This document shows, piece by piece, positions 35,931 through 43,177 of a DNA stretch of 64,000 bases. The DNA lies in NCBI RefSeq assembly GCF_017304615.1, contig NZ_JAFKLZ010000004.1, positions 186,001-250,000 on the forward strand. Direction: 5' to 3'. A program made the translations under genes and the position numbers. How positions within the stretch are numbered: the stretch's first letter is position 1; each line of letters starts with the position of its first letter. The notes beneath the pieces are model-generated. The model was not told the DNA's origin. It ran no database searches and was given only the letters and a program-made list of their open reading frames with translations. This DNA is from Sphingomonas sp. GTDB taxonomy: Bacteria > Pseudomonadota > Alphaproteobacteria > Sphingomonadales > Sphingomonadaceae.

Positions 35931-36743
35931 TTAGGCTAGCGCCGGTTCGCGATACCGCTCACCCACGTCGCGTCGGCTGAGGTTGGGGCCCAGCGCGGCG
36001 CGCGCAGTCTGCATCTTCTCCCAATGCGCCACTTCGGCATCGGGCAGCGGCGGGATCGTCACGGTTTCGCGCTTGTCGAACCCTGCGAGCGCAGCATCGA
36101 CCAGATCGTCCACGCCCATTACCATCTCCGCCGGGAAAGCGTCGATGTCCTTGCCCGACCGTTCCCAGATCTCGGTGCGCGTCGCGCCGGGTAGCACGGC
36201 CTGCACATACAGCCCCTTGCCGGCGAACTGATGCGCCAGGCTCTGCGTCAGGTTTAGGATATAGGCCTTGGACCCCGAATAGACTCCGTCGAACGTCTCC
36301 GGCGCCAGCGCGAGCACCGAGGCGAGATTGACGATCGAACCGCTTCCACGTGCTACGAACGCCTTGCCGGCCGCGGCCGCCAGCAGTGTCGGGGCGGTGA
36401 TGTTGAGCGCGATCAGCCGCTCGGCCTCGATCGGATCGACGGTCAACAAATTGCCGGTCATCGACATGCCGGCATTGTTGACGAACAGCGTGACCGTCGG
36501 ATCGCTGACCAACCGATCGGCAACGGTAGCGAGGCCGGCCTTCTCGATCAAATCGGCGCGCAGCACCTCTACCGTACGGCCCGTTTCGGCGCGCAGCCGC
36601 TCCGCTAGCTTTTCCATTCGGGCCTCGTCGCGCGCGACTAGGATCAGGTCATAACCGCGCCGGGCCAGCCGGTCGGCATAGACCGCCCCGATACCGGTGG
36701 ATGCGCCGGTCACCAGCGCGGTTTCATTGTTCACTTGGGTCAT
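35931..36743 (-). CDS. Short-chain dehydrogenase/reductase (classical SDR)
   Basis: A 270-aa NAD(P)-dependent oxidoreductase. The cofactor motif is VTGASTGIG near the N-terminus; FVNNAG is present; the catalytic Ser lies in NLASVLALAP, and Tyr/Lys in YSGSK. An Arg-rich segment after the second strand (ARDEARMEKLAERLR) suggests NADPH preference. The ATG at 36743 follows AAGGAG with 7-nt spacing. It is divergent from an HxlR regulator and its promoter lies inside a large palindrome, so it is the likely target of that regulator. The substrate is unknown, possibly a reactive carbonyl. Confidence 0.93.
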   Translation of the reverse strand: MTQVNNETALVTGASTGIGAVYADRLARRGYDLILVARDEARMEKLAERLRAETGRTVEVLRADLIEKAGLATVADRLVSDPTVTLFVNNAGMSMTGNLLTVDPIEAERLIALNITAPTLLAAAAGKAFVARGSGSIVNLASVLALAPETFDGVYSGSKAYILNLTQSLAHQFAGKGLYVQAVLPGATRTEIWERSGKDIDAFPAEMVMGVDDLVDAALAGFDKRETVTIPPLPDAEVAHWEKMQTARAALGPNLSRRDVGERYREPALA

Positions 36744-36781
36744 CGCCAATCTCCTTCATGCCCGGCGAGTCGCCGAGTGAC

Positions 36782-36817
36782 TTGCATAATGATATGAACG
36801 TGACTATCATTATGCAA
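36782..36817. promoter_or_regulatory. Palindromic divergent promoter/operator for SDR and HxlR genes
   Basis: TTGCATAATGATA (36782-36794) and TATCATTATGCAA (36805-36817) are perfect 13-bp inverted arms around TGAACGTGAC. Read on either strand, the element holds TTGCAT, 17 bp, TATCAT, that is a -35/-10 pair of ideal spacing. The plus-strand start site would fall near 36817, the A of the HxlR ATG. The minus-strand start would fall near 36782, giving a 39-nt leader with a ribosome site for the SDR gene. An HxlR dimer bound here would block both. Confidence 0.82.
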
Positions 36818-37293
36818 TGGACTTCGAAAAATTGTCGTCGGGCACCTGCCCCGTGGGTCGTGCGTTGGCCCATGTCGGCGATACGTGGAGCGTGCTGATC
36901 CTGCGCGACGTCACGTTCGGGATGCGCCGGTTCGACCAGTTGCAGAAGAATTTGGGTATTGCGCCCAACATTCTGACGCGCCGACTCGCCGCGCTGACAG
37001 CGGCGGGCGTGCTCGAACGGCGGCGCTATTCGGAGCGGCCGCCACGAGACGAATATGTGCTGACCGAAAGCGGGCGCGATTTCCTGCCGGTACTGCATGT
37101 GCTGGGCGCGTGGGCGCGCAAGCACCATGGCGAGGGGGCGCTGAGCGCACTGATCGATACCGCGACGGGGGACGCCGTCGACGCCGTGGTGGTCGATGGC
37201 CGCACCGGCCGCACTCTGGCTGAACTGGATCTCTCGCTGGTTCCCCCGCCCGCGATGTCCCTCAGCGATTCTGAAACAGCAGCCACACCTTAG
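36817..37293 (+). CDS. HxlR-family winged-helix transcriptional regulator
   Basis: A 158-aa regulator. The HxlR domain covers about residues 8-105: TCPVGRALAHVGDTWSVLILRDV, FDQLQKNLGIAPNILTRRLAALTAAGVLERR and YVLTESGRDF. Cys11 lies at the conserved N-terminal Cys position used for redox or electrophile sensing in relatives such as YodB and HypR. A C-terminal extension of about 50 residues follows. The start codon forms the last bases of the palindromic promoter with no ribosome site before it, so translation is probably leaderless. Its 3' end overlaps the convergent cyclophilin gene by 32 bp. Confidence 0.92.
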   Translation: MDFEKLSSGTCPVGRALAHVGDTWSVLILRDVTFGMRRFDQLQKNLGIAPNILTRRLAALTAAGVLERRRYSERPPRDEYVLTESGRDFLPVLHVLGAWARKHHGEGALSALIDTATGDAVDAVVVDGRTGRTLAELDLSLVPPPAMSLSDSETAATP

Positions 37294-37900
37294 CCCGTCC
37301 CGTCGGATGCGGCGTACCGTCGAGCCGCTGCGCCTTCAGGATCGTGACCGGTCGGGTCAGGATCTGGCCCTTCATCGCGCCCTCGCCGCCCGGATTGGTC
37401 GGCATCGCCAGGATGCGCTTGACCACGTCCATCCCGCCGACGACGCGGCCGAACACGGCGTAGCCCGGCGATCCCGGACGCGCATCCATGTTGGGCGACG
37501 CGCCGACTATCAGTGAGAAATTCGCGGTACCCGTGTTCGCGCCCTCGTAGCGCGCCATCGAAATCGCGCCGTCGATGTGGCGCAGGCCCGTCTTACTGGT
37601 CGGCTCCAGCGCGACCGGTTCAAGCCGCCGCCGGGCATCGGTGTCGATCCCACCCTGAACGAAGCCAAGCTGTGGTGCGCCCTTGCGTCGCGAAGCGCGG
37701 TAGAAGGTCGTCCCGTCGAGCCGCCCGTCATCGACATAGGCCAGGAAATTGCGCGCGGTAAGCGGCGCATGCTTCACGTCGATCGCCAGCGTGATCACGC
37801 CGGCTTGCGTGGTCAGCTTCACGCGGACGATCGGCGGTTCGGTAGTCGCCGGCCGCGCGCCGAGCAGCAGGAACGCCAATAGCCCGACAAATATCCGCAT
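37262..37900 (-). CDS. Secreted cyclophilin-type peptidylprolyl isomerase
   Basis: A 212-aa protein with a signal peptide (MRIFVGLLAFLLLGARPATT) and a cyclophilin domain: VITLAIDVKHAPLTARNFLAYVDDGRLDGTTFYRA, FVQGGI, GAISMARYEGANTGTANFSLIVG and YAVFGRVVGGMDVVKRI. It would speed proline isomerisation in the periplasm. Family positions are diverged (the usual FHRVI reads FYRAS, and FFI reads FSL), so activity may be altered. The start at 37900 follows GGAG; a start 7 codons earlier is possible. Confidence 0.9.
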   Translation of the reverse strand: MRIFVGLLAFLLLGARPATTEPPIVRVKLTTQAGVITLAIDVKHAPLTARNFLAYVDDGRLDGTTFYRASRRKGAPQLGFVQGGIDTDARRRLEPVALEPTSKTGLRHIDGAISMARYEGANTGTANFSLIVGASPNMDARPGSPGYAVFGRVVGGMDVVKRILAMPTNPGGEGAMKGQILTRPVTILKAQRLDGTPHPTGRAKVWLLFQNR

Positions 37901-38040
37901 CCCTATCTCCAGCCCGCGCATCGCACTCGTTGCGAAACGCCACGCCCCCGCCTCGTTCAACTGGCGGCGGAGATCAAGCCGGGAAAGGCGGGTGACGACG
38001 CCGTCGCAATTACAGGGGGATCACGGCGCCGTCGGTACGT

Positions 38041-38925
38041 TCAACGCTCCTGCGGCGCAGACCCTTCGCCGGTCTGCAACCACCGTCCGCGACGCCGCAT
38101 CCGCCATTCGCGAAGCTGCTCGCGCCGCGCCGCGCGCTGGTCCGGGGTCATCGCTTGCCAGCGTTGGCGCCGTTCGATGCGCTGGTCGGGCGTGAGTGAT
38201 CGGCCCGGCGGCGGCGGCGTGGCGAGCGGCGCGGCGGGCGCAACGAGGGACGGCTTGTCATCGGCCGCGGCGATGTTGCGCGCCTCCAGCCGCTGCTCGA
38301 ATCGCTTCGCCATCTGCGGATGGCGAGCGAGGAAATCGGCGCGGACCTTCGCCACCGCGATCTTGCGTTCGGCGGGAGGCAGCGCCTTGATCCGCCGCCA
38401 CTCGGCGAGCGCCGCCCGGCGCTGGGCCGGCGGCAACCCGCGCAGCCTCTCGGCGATCGCGCGCTGCATCAGCGTCGGGCGCACCGGCAGGCCGGCGGCG
38501 ATCCGCGCGGCGCGACGCTCCCGCCACACCTCCTGGGGCGTCGGAGTCGGCTCGGGCAGCGGTACGGGCGCAGGCGTGATGGCGGCCAGCGAAACCGCCT
38601 CGCCCGGCGCAACGCGCGGCTTTTCGGCGCGGACGACATGTTTGGGCTTGGGTGCAGGCGCTTCGGCGACGCGCGTGATGCCGGGGATGCGGATCGGCAA
38701 TTTGTCGAGCAAACCGGTGGCCGCCGCCGTCGCGGTGGCGATGACCAGTGCGCCCGCCCCCAACAAGATTCGCCCGCGCCGCCGCCAGCCCCCGCGTGAA
38801 CCGCGCCGCGGCGGGGGAACCGCAACATTCGCCGCAGCGACGATGTCGCGCGCCAGACCGCCGCGCATCGCCGGCACGGTCGCGCGGTCGAGCAGCGCGC
38901 GTTCGGCCGACGTGAAGTCGCTCAT
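38041..38925 (-). CDS. Membrane-anchored protein co-encoded with ECF sigma factor, LTxxQ-like repeats
   Basis: A 294-aa protein with one membrane segment near residues 53-72 (ILLGAGALVIATATAAATGL). The 50-residue cytoplasmic head could bind the sigma factor; the C-terminal part is rich in Arg, Ala and Pro. The latter carries repeats such as LPPAQRRAALAEWRRIKALP and LTPDQRIERRQRWQAMTPDQ, reminiscent of DUF3106 or LTxxQ-type periplasmic proteins. Its ATG overlaps the sigma gene stop (ATGA), as anti-sigma genes usually do. A role as anti-sigma factor is inferred from this coupling and topology, not from a recognised domain. Confidence 0.75.
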   Translation of the reverse strand: MSDFTSAERALLDRATVPAMRGGLARDIVAAANVAVPPPRRGSRGGWRRRGRILLGAGALVIATATAAATGLLDKLPIRIPGITRVAEAPAPKPKHVVRAEKPRVAPGEAVSLAAITPAPVPLPEPTPTPQEVWRERRAARIAAGLPVRPTLMQRAIAERLRGLPPAQRRAALAEWRRIKALPPAERKIAVAKVRADFLARHPQMAKRFEQRLEARNIAAADDKPSLVAPAAPLATPPPPGRSLTPDQRIERRQRWQAMTPDQRAARREQLREWRMRRRGRWLQTGEGSAPQER

Positions 38926-39518
38926 GCTGCGTCCCCCGCCAACGTCGTGAGTCCGCGTTCGGCGAGCGCCGCCCGCATCGCGCCCCGCGCCCGCAACAAC
39001 AGAGATTCGAACGCCTTCAGCTTCATCTCCAGCACCTCGGCCGCCACAGCATTGGGCAGCTCCTCGTAATAGGTCAGCACGATCGCGGCGCGGTGCCGCT
39101 CGGTCAGGTCGCCGAGCGCGGCCAGCGCCGCTAAGCGCATCTGTTCAGCCGCCATCGCCTCGTCGGCGCCCGGCGTATCGTCGGCTCGCTCCGGCACTTC
39201 CGCGTCGCTCGAAAAGCGCCGCCGCCGCAGCCGATCGAGGCAAAGATTGACCGCGACCCGCGTCAGCCACGCCGCGATCCCCGACTGCCCGCTGCTCCAG
39301 CGATCGGCGGTGGACCACAACCGGAGCAACGCTTCCTGCGCGACGTCCTCCGCCTCGGTGCCGTCACCCAGCATCCGATACGCGACCCGGTGCAACATGC
39401 CGACCTGCGCCTCGACCACGCGCGAAAAGGCCAAGGCGTCGCGACCGGCGATGCGCGCCATCACCGCATCGTCGCCCTCCACCGCCACGGTCTCCCGCGC
39501 GGCCGCTTCTTGCGCCAT
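38922..39518 (-). CDS. ECF-type RNA polymerase sigma factor
   Basis: A 198-aa sigma-70 family protein. Region 2 shows RMLGDGTEAEDVAQEALLRLW and AWLTRVAVNLCLDRLRRRR; region 4 shows LGDLTERHRAAIVLTYYEELPNAVAAEVLEMKLKAFESLLLRARG. It would redirect transcription to a regulon unknown here. The ATG at 39518 is chosen; an in-frame GTG two codons earlier is possible. It is coupled to the membrane protein gene downstream, its probable regulator. Confidence 0.93.
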   Translation of the reverse strand: MAQEAAARETVAVEGDDAVMARIAGRDALAFSRVVEAQVGMLHRVAYRMLGDGTEAEDVAQEALLRLWSTADRWSSGQSGIAAWLTRVAVNLCLDRLRRRRFSSDAEVPERADDTPGADEAMAAEQMRLAALAALGDLTERHRAAIVLTYYEELPNAVAAEVLEMKLKAFESLLLRARGAMRAALAERGLTTLAGDAA

Positions 39519-39626
39519 CAACACGCCGTCACATCTACTCCGGGCAGATTAACGCAGTAAGTCGCGATACCCTTCGCGGGTGAGGCATGCGCCTGTTTTG
39601 GGGCCGGTTCAAATCCAGGAAGCTTG

Positions 39627-40139
39627 TCAAATCACTTCCTGCCAGCGCTCAATGATGTCTGACCAGAACGGAACATGGCGCGCGGTACCAATCGAATCCC
39701 ACCCCGTCGTACCTTCGCGCGCAAAATAGTCTTCGAGATCGATCCCATAATAGATTGTATCGAAACCATGCATCGAAATGACGGGATTACCCGGTTTGCG
39801 TCCTTCGCTTTCGGGCAGGAAACGATGCCCAAGAATTGGGATGAGCTTCGGCGCGTCGTCCAGGGCTTTTCTCAATACTGCTAGGCGGTCATCGATGTGG
39901 CGAGGTTCGTCGCCCCAATCAGGCCACCACGCCCCATGCTCTATATCGAATGAGAGCAGATCAAACGGCCATGCGAGCATTTCACGAACGTTGTCGTTCT
40001 CCGTCGACCAATCGCATGCACCTTGTCCCACCAACCGCCTCTCGCGCAGCAGTGCAGTCAGATCGTCGGGGAAGATCAGCTCATACCGTGCCTGAGCATC
40101 ATCTAGCTGGTCCTGAGTGTATCCCTCACCCCATTCCAC
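39627..40139 (-). CDS. SMI1/KNR4-like (SUKH-type) protein
   Basis: A 170-aa protein with a SUKH-like layout: TQDQLDDAQARYELIFPDDLTALLRERR at the N-terminus, MLAWPFDLLSFDIEHGAWWPDWGD in the middle, then PILGHRFLPESEGRKPGNPVISMHGFDTIYYGIDLEDYF. SUKH proteins are often immunity proteins to nuclease or deaminase toxins, but no toxin gene is nearby. The start is GTG at 40139, preceded by TGGAGA at 7-nt spacing, and overlaps the end of the EVE gene by 14 bp, so translation is coupled. Base use is somewhat less GC-rich than neighbours. Confidence 0.78.
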   Translation of the reverse strand: MEWGEGYTQDQLDDAQARYELIFPDDLTALLRERRLVGQGACDWSTENDNVREMLAWPFDLLSFDIEHGAWWPDWGDEPRHIDDRLAVLRKALDDAPKLIPILGHRFLPESEGRKPGNPVISMHGFDTIYYGIDLEDYFAREGTTGWDSIGTARHVPFWSDIIERWQEVI

Positions 40140-40533
40140 CCGCCATCTCCATCAACACCTTCCACTCATCCTCGCGCACCGGCGTCACCGACAGGCGCGA
40201 CTGACGCAGCACTTCGATCTTCGCGAGCCGGGGTTCGGCCTTCATCTCGGCGAGCGTAACATGGTGCTTGAGCGGCGCGACCGGCTTGACCTGGACGCTA
40301 GCCCAATTGCCCTTCTCGCCATCGGGCCGCCACGTCCGCGTGATCTCCATCACGCCCGCACACGCTTTCTCGGTGTTGGAATGATAAAGGATCGCGCGAT
40401 CGCCGACCTGCATCTCCTTCAGGAAATTGCGCGCAGTATAGTTGCGAATGCCGTCCCATTCGGTCTGGCCATCCTTCACCAGATTGTCCCAGCCATACAC
40501 TTCCGGCTCCGACCGCAAGAACCAATAGGCCAT
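40126..40533 (-). CDS. EVE domain-containing protein
   Basis: A 135-aa single-domain protein. It begins MAYWFLRSEPEVYGWDNLVKDGQTEWDGIRNYTARNFLKEMQVGDRAILYHS, the hallmark of EVE (thymocyte nuclear protein 1-like) proteins, and contains GVMEITRTWRPDG and VREDEWKVL. EVE is related to PUA and YTH folds and is thought to bind modified bases in DNA or RNA. The start at 40533 sits directly at the domain start. It is followed by an overlapping SMI1-like gene. Confidence 0.93.
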   Translation of the reverse strand: MAYWFLRSEPEVYGWDNLVKDGQTEWDGIRNYTARNFLKEMQVGDRAILYHSNTEKACAGVMEITRTWRPDGEKGNWASVQVKPVAPLKHHVTLAEMKAEPRLAKIEVLRQSRLSVTPVREDEWKVLMEMAGGMG

Positions 40534-40676
40534 CCATGTTTCCCTATCTAAACCGTAACTGAACGCGCATCTCAGCGGTCGTTCAGACCGACTCGCGTAA
40601 CAGGATGCAACAGGCTCGGACAGTTCCGCGTTGACGGACAATGCGCAAAGCGAGCTGTTTGAAGAAGGAGTTCGAG

Positions 40677-41036
40677 ATGAACAGGATCATGACCAAGGCG
40701 GTGTTGGGCTCGACCCTCGCCGCGACCGCGCTGACCGTGGCGGCTCCCGCCGAGGCGCAGCGCTATCGCCGTTATCGTGATGACGACACCGGCACCGCAA
40801 TCGTCGCTGGTGTCGCTGGCCTTGCCATCGGCGCGGCTATCGCGTCGAGCGCCAACAATCGCGACCGCTATTATCGCGACGATTACTATTACAACGATAA
40901 TTACCGCTACAACGACTACAACTACCCGCGATACAACAATTATTATTATCGCGAGCGCTATGTGGAGCGTTGCCGCGTGGAGCGCCGTTTTGACCCCTAT
41001 TACGGCCGCAGCTACCGGGTTCGTGTCTGCTACTAA
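40677..41036 (+). CDS. Secreted Tyr/Asn/Arg-rich small protein with glycine-zipper segment
   Basis: A 119-aa protein with a signal peptide (MNRIMTKAVLGSTLAATALTVAAPAEA), then a short Gly/Ala membrane-like segment (AIVAGVAGLAIGAAIASS), then a tail made of Tyr, Asn, Asp and Arg (YYNDNYRYNDYNYPRYNNYY) and a Cys-containing end (ERCRVERRFDPYYGRSYRVRVCY). The ATG follows GAAGGAG with 6-nt spacing. Such proteins are common in sphingomonads and may sit in the outer membrane or periplasm; the function is unknown. Confidence 0.85.
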   Translation: MNRIMTKAVLGSTLAATALTVAAPAEAQRYRRYRDDDTGTAIVAGVAGLAIGAAIASSANNRDRYYRDDYYYNDNYRYNDYNYPRYNNYYYRERYVERCRVERRFDPYYGRSYRVRVCY

Positions 41037-41105
41037 ACGGGCGAGCGGATTAGCGTGAGTTGATCCGCATCCCTCCACGTCCGGCGGCATAGCGACTCAT
41101 CAACG

Positions 41106-41131
41106 CGGCGCGGAGGGCGACTTCCGCGCCG
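41106..41131. terminator. Hairpin between convergent small-protein genes
   Basis: CGGCGCGGA (41106-41114) pairs with TCCGCGCCG (41123-41131) around an 8-nt loop, followed by TTCGCTTG. It lies between the Tyr-rich protein gene and the convergent gene ending at 41149. Confidence 0.5.
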
Positions 41132-41148
41132 TTCGCTTGCCTGGACCC

Positions 41149-41589
41149 TTATTTCTTGCAGGCCTGCTCAAACCCCAGCATCATCGTCGCGGATATATCG
41201 AGCGCGATCTCCGCGGCGCCCGGCCCTTCGGCGACCGGGGTCGCCTTGCCGATCGTCTTGGCGACGTCCTTGATGTCGCTACACCATTTCTTCTGGCCAC
41301 GTCGGCTCATCGTGTAGAGCCACAAATCCTTGCTGACCTGACACACCCGGATCAACGATTGCCCCCAATACGGGAATTGGAAACCCTGGCCGATGACGGT
41401 ACCGGTGACGCCGGAGCAAGCCGCCTTCATCTGGCTTGAATCGGTCTGTTTGAGCGCGGCATCGATCGCCGTCGCGCGCTCAGCCCACGCTTTCCAGCCT
41501 TCTTCCTTGCTTTTCGCTTCCGCGGCGGTCGCCGTCACCAGCCCCACAATCGCGATCAGTCCCTTAGTCGCGAAAGATACTTTGTGCAT
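41149..41589 (-). CDS. Small secreted protein of unknown function
   Basis: A 146-aa protein with a signal peptide (MHKVSFATKGLIAIVGLVTATAAEA). The mature part is alpha-helical with five Cys residues (in KAACSGV, IRVCQVS, KKWCSDI and FEQACKK), four of which could pair as disulfides. A Trp/Gly segment QGFQFPYWGQS lies in the middle. I do not recognise a family. It is convergent with the Tyr-rich gene and has its own 129-bp upstream region facing DUF3297. Confidence 0.75.
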   Translation of the reverse strand: MHKVSFATKGLIAIVGLVTATAAEAKSKEEGWKAWAERATAIDAALKQTDSSQMKAACSGVTGTVIGQGFQFPYWGQSLIRVCQVSKDLWLYTMSRRGQKKWCSDIKDVAKTIGKATPVAEGPGAAEIALDISATMMLGFEQACKK

Positions 41590-41718
41590 GTCCCACCCCG
41601 TCGTGATTTATCGGCTCACCCTGTCGGCGGCCGGGCATCGATTGGATAGGACAAATCAGACCGCCGCCGATCGGGCAGTATTTGCATTTTGCCACGCCGC
41701 GCGGCACAGCGCCGCACC

Positions 41719-41985
41719 ATGACCCAGCCTAGCGACACCCCGCCCGACCGTCTGTCGACCAACCCGCGCAGCCCCCATTTCGACCAGCCCAAGCTCGAAC
41801 GCGGCATCGGCATCCGCTTCAAGGGCGTCGAGCGTCGCGACGTCGAGGAATATTGCATTTCCGAAGGCTGGATCCGCGTCGCTTTGGGCAAGAAGGTCGA
41901 CCGCCACGGCAACCCCCTGACGCTCAAGCTCAGCGGCGAGGTCGAGGCCTGGTTCGAGAACGAAGCGGCGGAGGACGCGGACTGA
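41719..41985 (+). CDS. DUF3297 family protein
   Basis: An 88-aa protein matching the DUF3297 pattern: PDRLSTNPRSPHFDQPKLERGIGIRFKGVERRDVEEYCISEGWIRV, then KKVDRHGNPLTLKLSGEVEAWFE. The family is common in alphaproteobacteria and of unknown role, sometimes labelled glutathione peroxidase without evidence. The start at 41719 (MTQPSDT) is chosen over one 10 codons upstream with a poor Arg-rich extension. Confidence 0.88.
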   Translation: MTQPSDTPPDRLSTNPRSPHFDQPKLERGIGIRFKGVERRDVEEYCISEGWIRVALGKKVDRHGNPLTLKLSGEVEAWFENEAAEDAD

Positions 41986-42332
41986 GCGTCCGCCCGCGCG
42001 TATCGAATTGGGCGCGGCGGACGACGCATCGGCCGTCGTTCAGGGATCGGTGGCGCTGGTGTCACCAACGCCAACCGGATCGTATTGTTGAAACGGCACT
42101 GATTGTTTCCTACAACACATGCACAATGCTAGGCTGGCACCGTCTCCTTGCCGGGCCGCGCTATTTACCTCAATCCGTATCTCTCCGGGGCCATTCCCGC
42201 TCCGCCGTGGAAAGCACGCCAGTGTGACCCCAGTTTGACCTTTGGCGCTTTCGGATGCTGACATTGTGCGATCCCCGGCTTTCCGCTAAGGGCGCCCATC
42301 CCGAATTTCCCACGATTTACCCAGAGGCTTGT
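41986..42332. other. 347-bp intergenic region upstream of infA
   Basis: No gene is supported here. It begins with a possible hairpin after DUF3297 (41988-42022), then holds AT-richer sequence (around 42080-42120) unlike its surroundings, and TTGACC at about 42235 that could be a -35 element, although no convincing -10 follows at 17 bp. It probably carries the infA operon promoter and leader. Confidence 0.5.
41988..42022 (+). terminator. Possible hairpin terminator after DUF3297
   Basis: GTCCGCC-C-GCGC (41988-41999) pairs with GCGCGGCGGAC (42012-42022) with one bulged C and a 12-nt loop. There is no T-tract. It begins 2 bp after the DUF3297 stop. Confidence 0.38.
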
Positions 42333-42578
42333 TTGGCAAAAGAAGAACTTCTCGAAATGCGCGGCCAGGTGGTGGAGTTGCTACCCAACGCCATGTTCCG
42401 CGTCCGGCTGGAAAACGACCATGAAATCCTCGGTCACACCGCCGGCAAGATGCGCAAGAACCGCATCCGCGTGCTGGTCGGCGACGAAGTGCTCGTCGAA
42501 CTCACGCCTTACGACCTGACCAAGGGCCGCATCACCTATCGCTTCATGCCGGGCCGCGACGGGCCGAGGCCGCAGTAA
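42333..42578 (+). CDS. infA: Translation initiation factor IF-1
   Basis: An 81-aa S1-fold protein: [47 protein letters not shown] and [14 protein letters not shown]. It binds the ribosomal A site during initiation. The family alignment requires the start at TTG 42333 (codons TTG GCA AAA GAA), preceded by AGAGG; the ATG 26 codons upstream would add sequence absent from all known IF-1. The C-terminus extends about 9 residues ([10 protein letters not shown]) beyond the E. coli protein. It begins an infA-maf-RNase-yacG operon. Confidence 0.96.
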   Translation: MAKEELLEMRGQVVELLPNAMFRVRLENDHEILGHTAGKMRKNRIRVLVGDEVLVELTPYDLTKGRITYRFMPGRDGPRPQ

Positions 42579-42580
42579 CG

Positions 42581-43177
42581 ATGCCCTCAGGCGCATCGAC
42601 GCCTGCGCCCAAGCTCGTCCTGGCCTCCACGTCCCCGCGCCGCCGCGAACTGCTCGCGCGGATCGGGATCGAGCCGGTCCGCCTCGCGGCTCCCGATATC
42701 GACGAGACACCGCTCACGGGTGAGGCACCACGCGCTTATGTCGCCCGTCTGGCCGAGGGCAAGGCGCTGGCCGTTCCGCGCGCCGCCAACGAGATCGTGC
42801 TGGCCGGCGACACGACCGTCGCGGTCGGACGCCGCATTCTGGAAAAGCCGGTGGACGAAGCCGATTTGCGGTGGATGCTCGGCTTGCTCTCCGGCCGGCG
42901 GCACCACGTTTTTTCGGGCGTGTGCGTCGTCGGACTCGACGGCCGGGCGAAGGTTCGCGTGATCGATACGATCGTCGGGTTCAAACCGCTCTCCGCAGCG
43001 GAGATCGACTGGTACGTCGCGAGCGGCGAAGGCATGGGCAAGGCTGGCGGCTACGCCATCCAGGGCCGTGCAGAAGCGTTCGTGCGCTATCTCGCGGGGA
43101 GCCATTCGAACGTCGTCGGGCTGCCGGTGTTCGAGACGCTCGGGCTATTGCGCAGCGCGGGCATGCCGCTTGGCTGA
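42581..43177 (+). CDS. maf: Maf-like nucleoside triphosphate pyrophosphatase
   Basis: A 198-aa protein of the Maf/HAM1 superfamily that hydrolyses non-canonical or modified nucleoside triphosphates. Typical motifs: LASTSPRRRELLARIGI near the N-terminus, EIVLAGDTTVAVGRRILEKP, GRRHHVFSGVCVV and the end GGYAIQGRAEAFV with GSHSNVVGLPVFET. It starts 2 bp after infA and overlaps the RNase gene by 8 bp. Confidence 0.95.
   Translation: MPSGASTPAPKLVLASTSPRRRELLARIGIEPVRLAAPDIDETPLTGEAPRAYVARLAEGKALAVPRAANEIVLAGDTTVAVGRRILEKPVDEADLRWMLGLLSGRRHHVFSGVCVVGLDGRAKVRVIDTIVGFKPLSAAEIDWYVASGEGMGKAGGYAIQGRAEAFVRYLAGSHSNVVGLPVFETLGLLRSAGMPLG

Noticed and set aside
41986-42332. A riboswitch or small RNA upstream of infA
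   Set aside because: No conserved aptamer-like core could be recognised; only a possible hairpin and loose promoter-like hexamers are seen.
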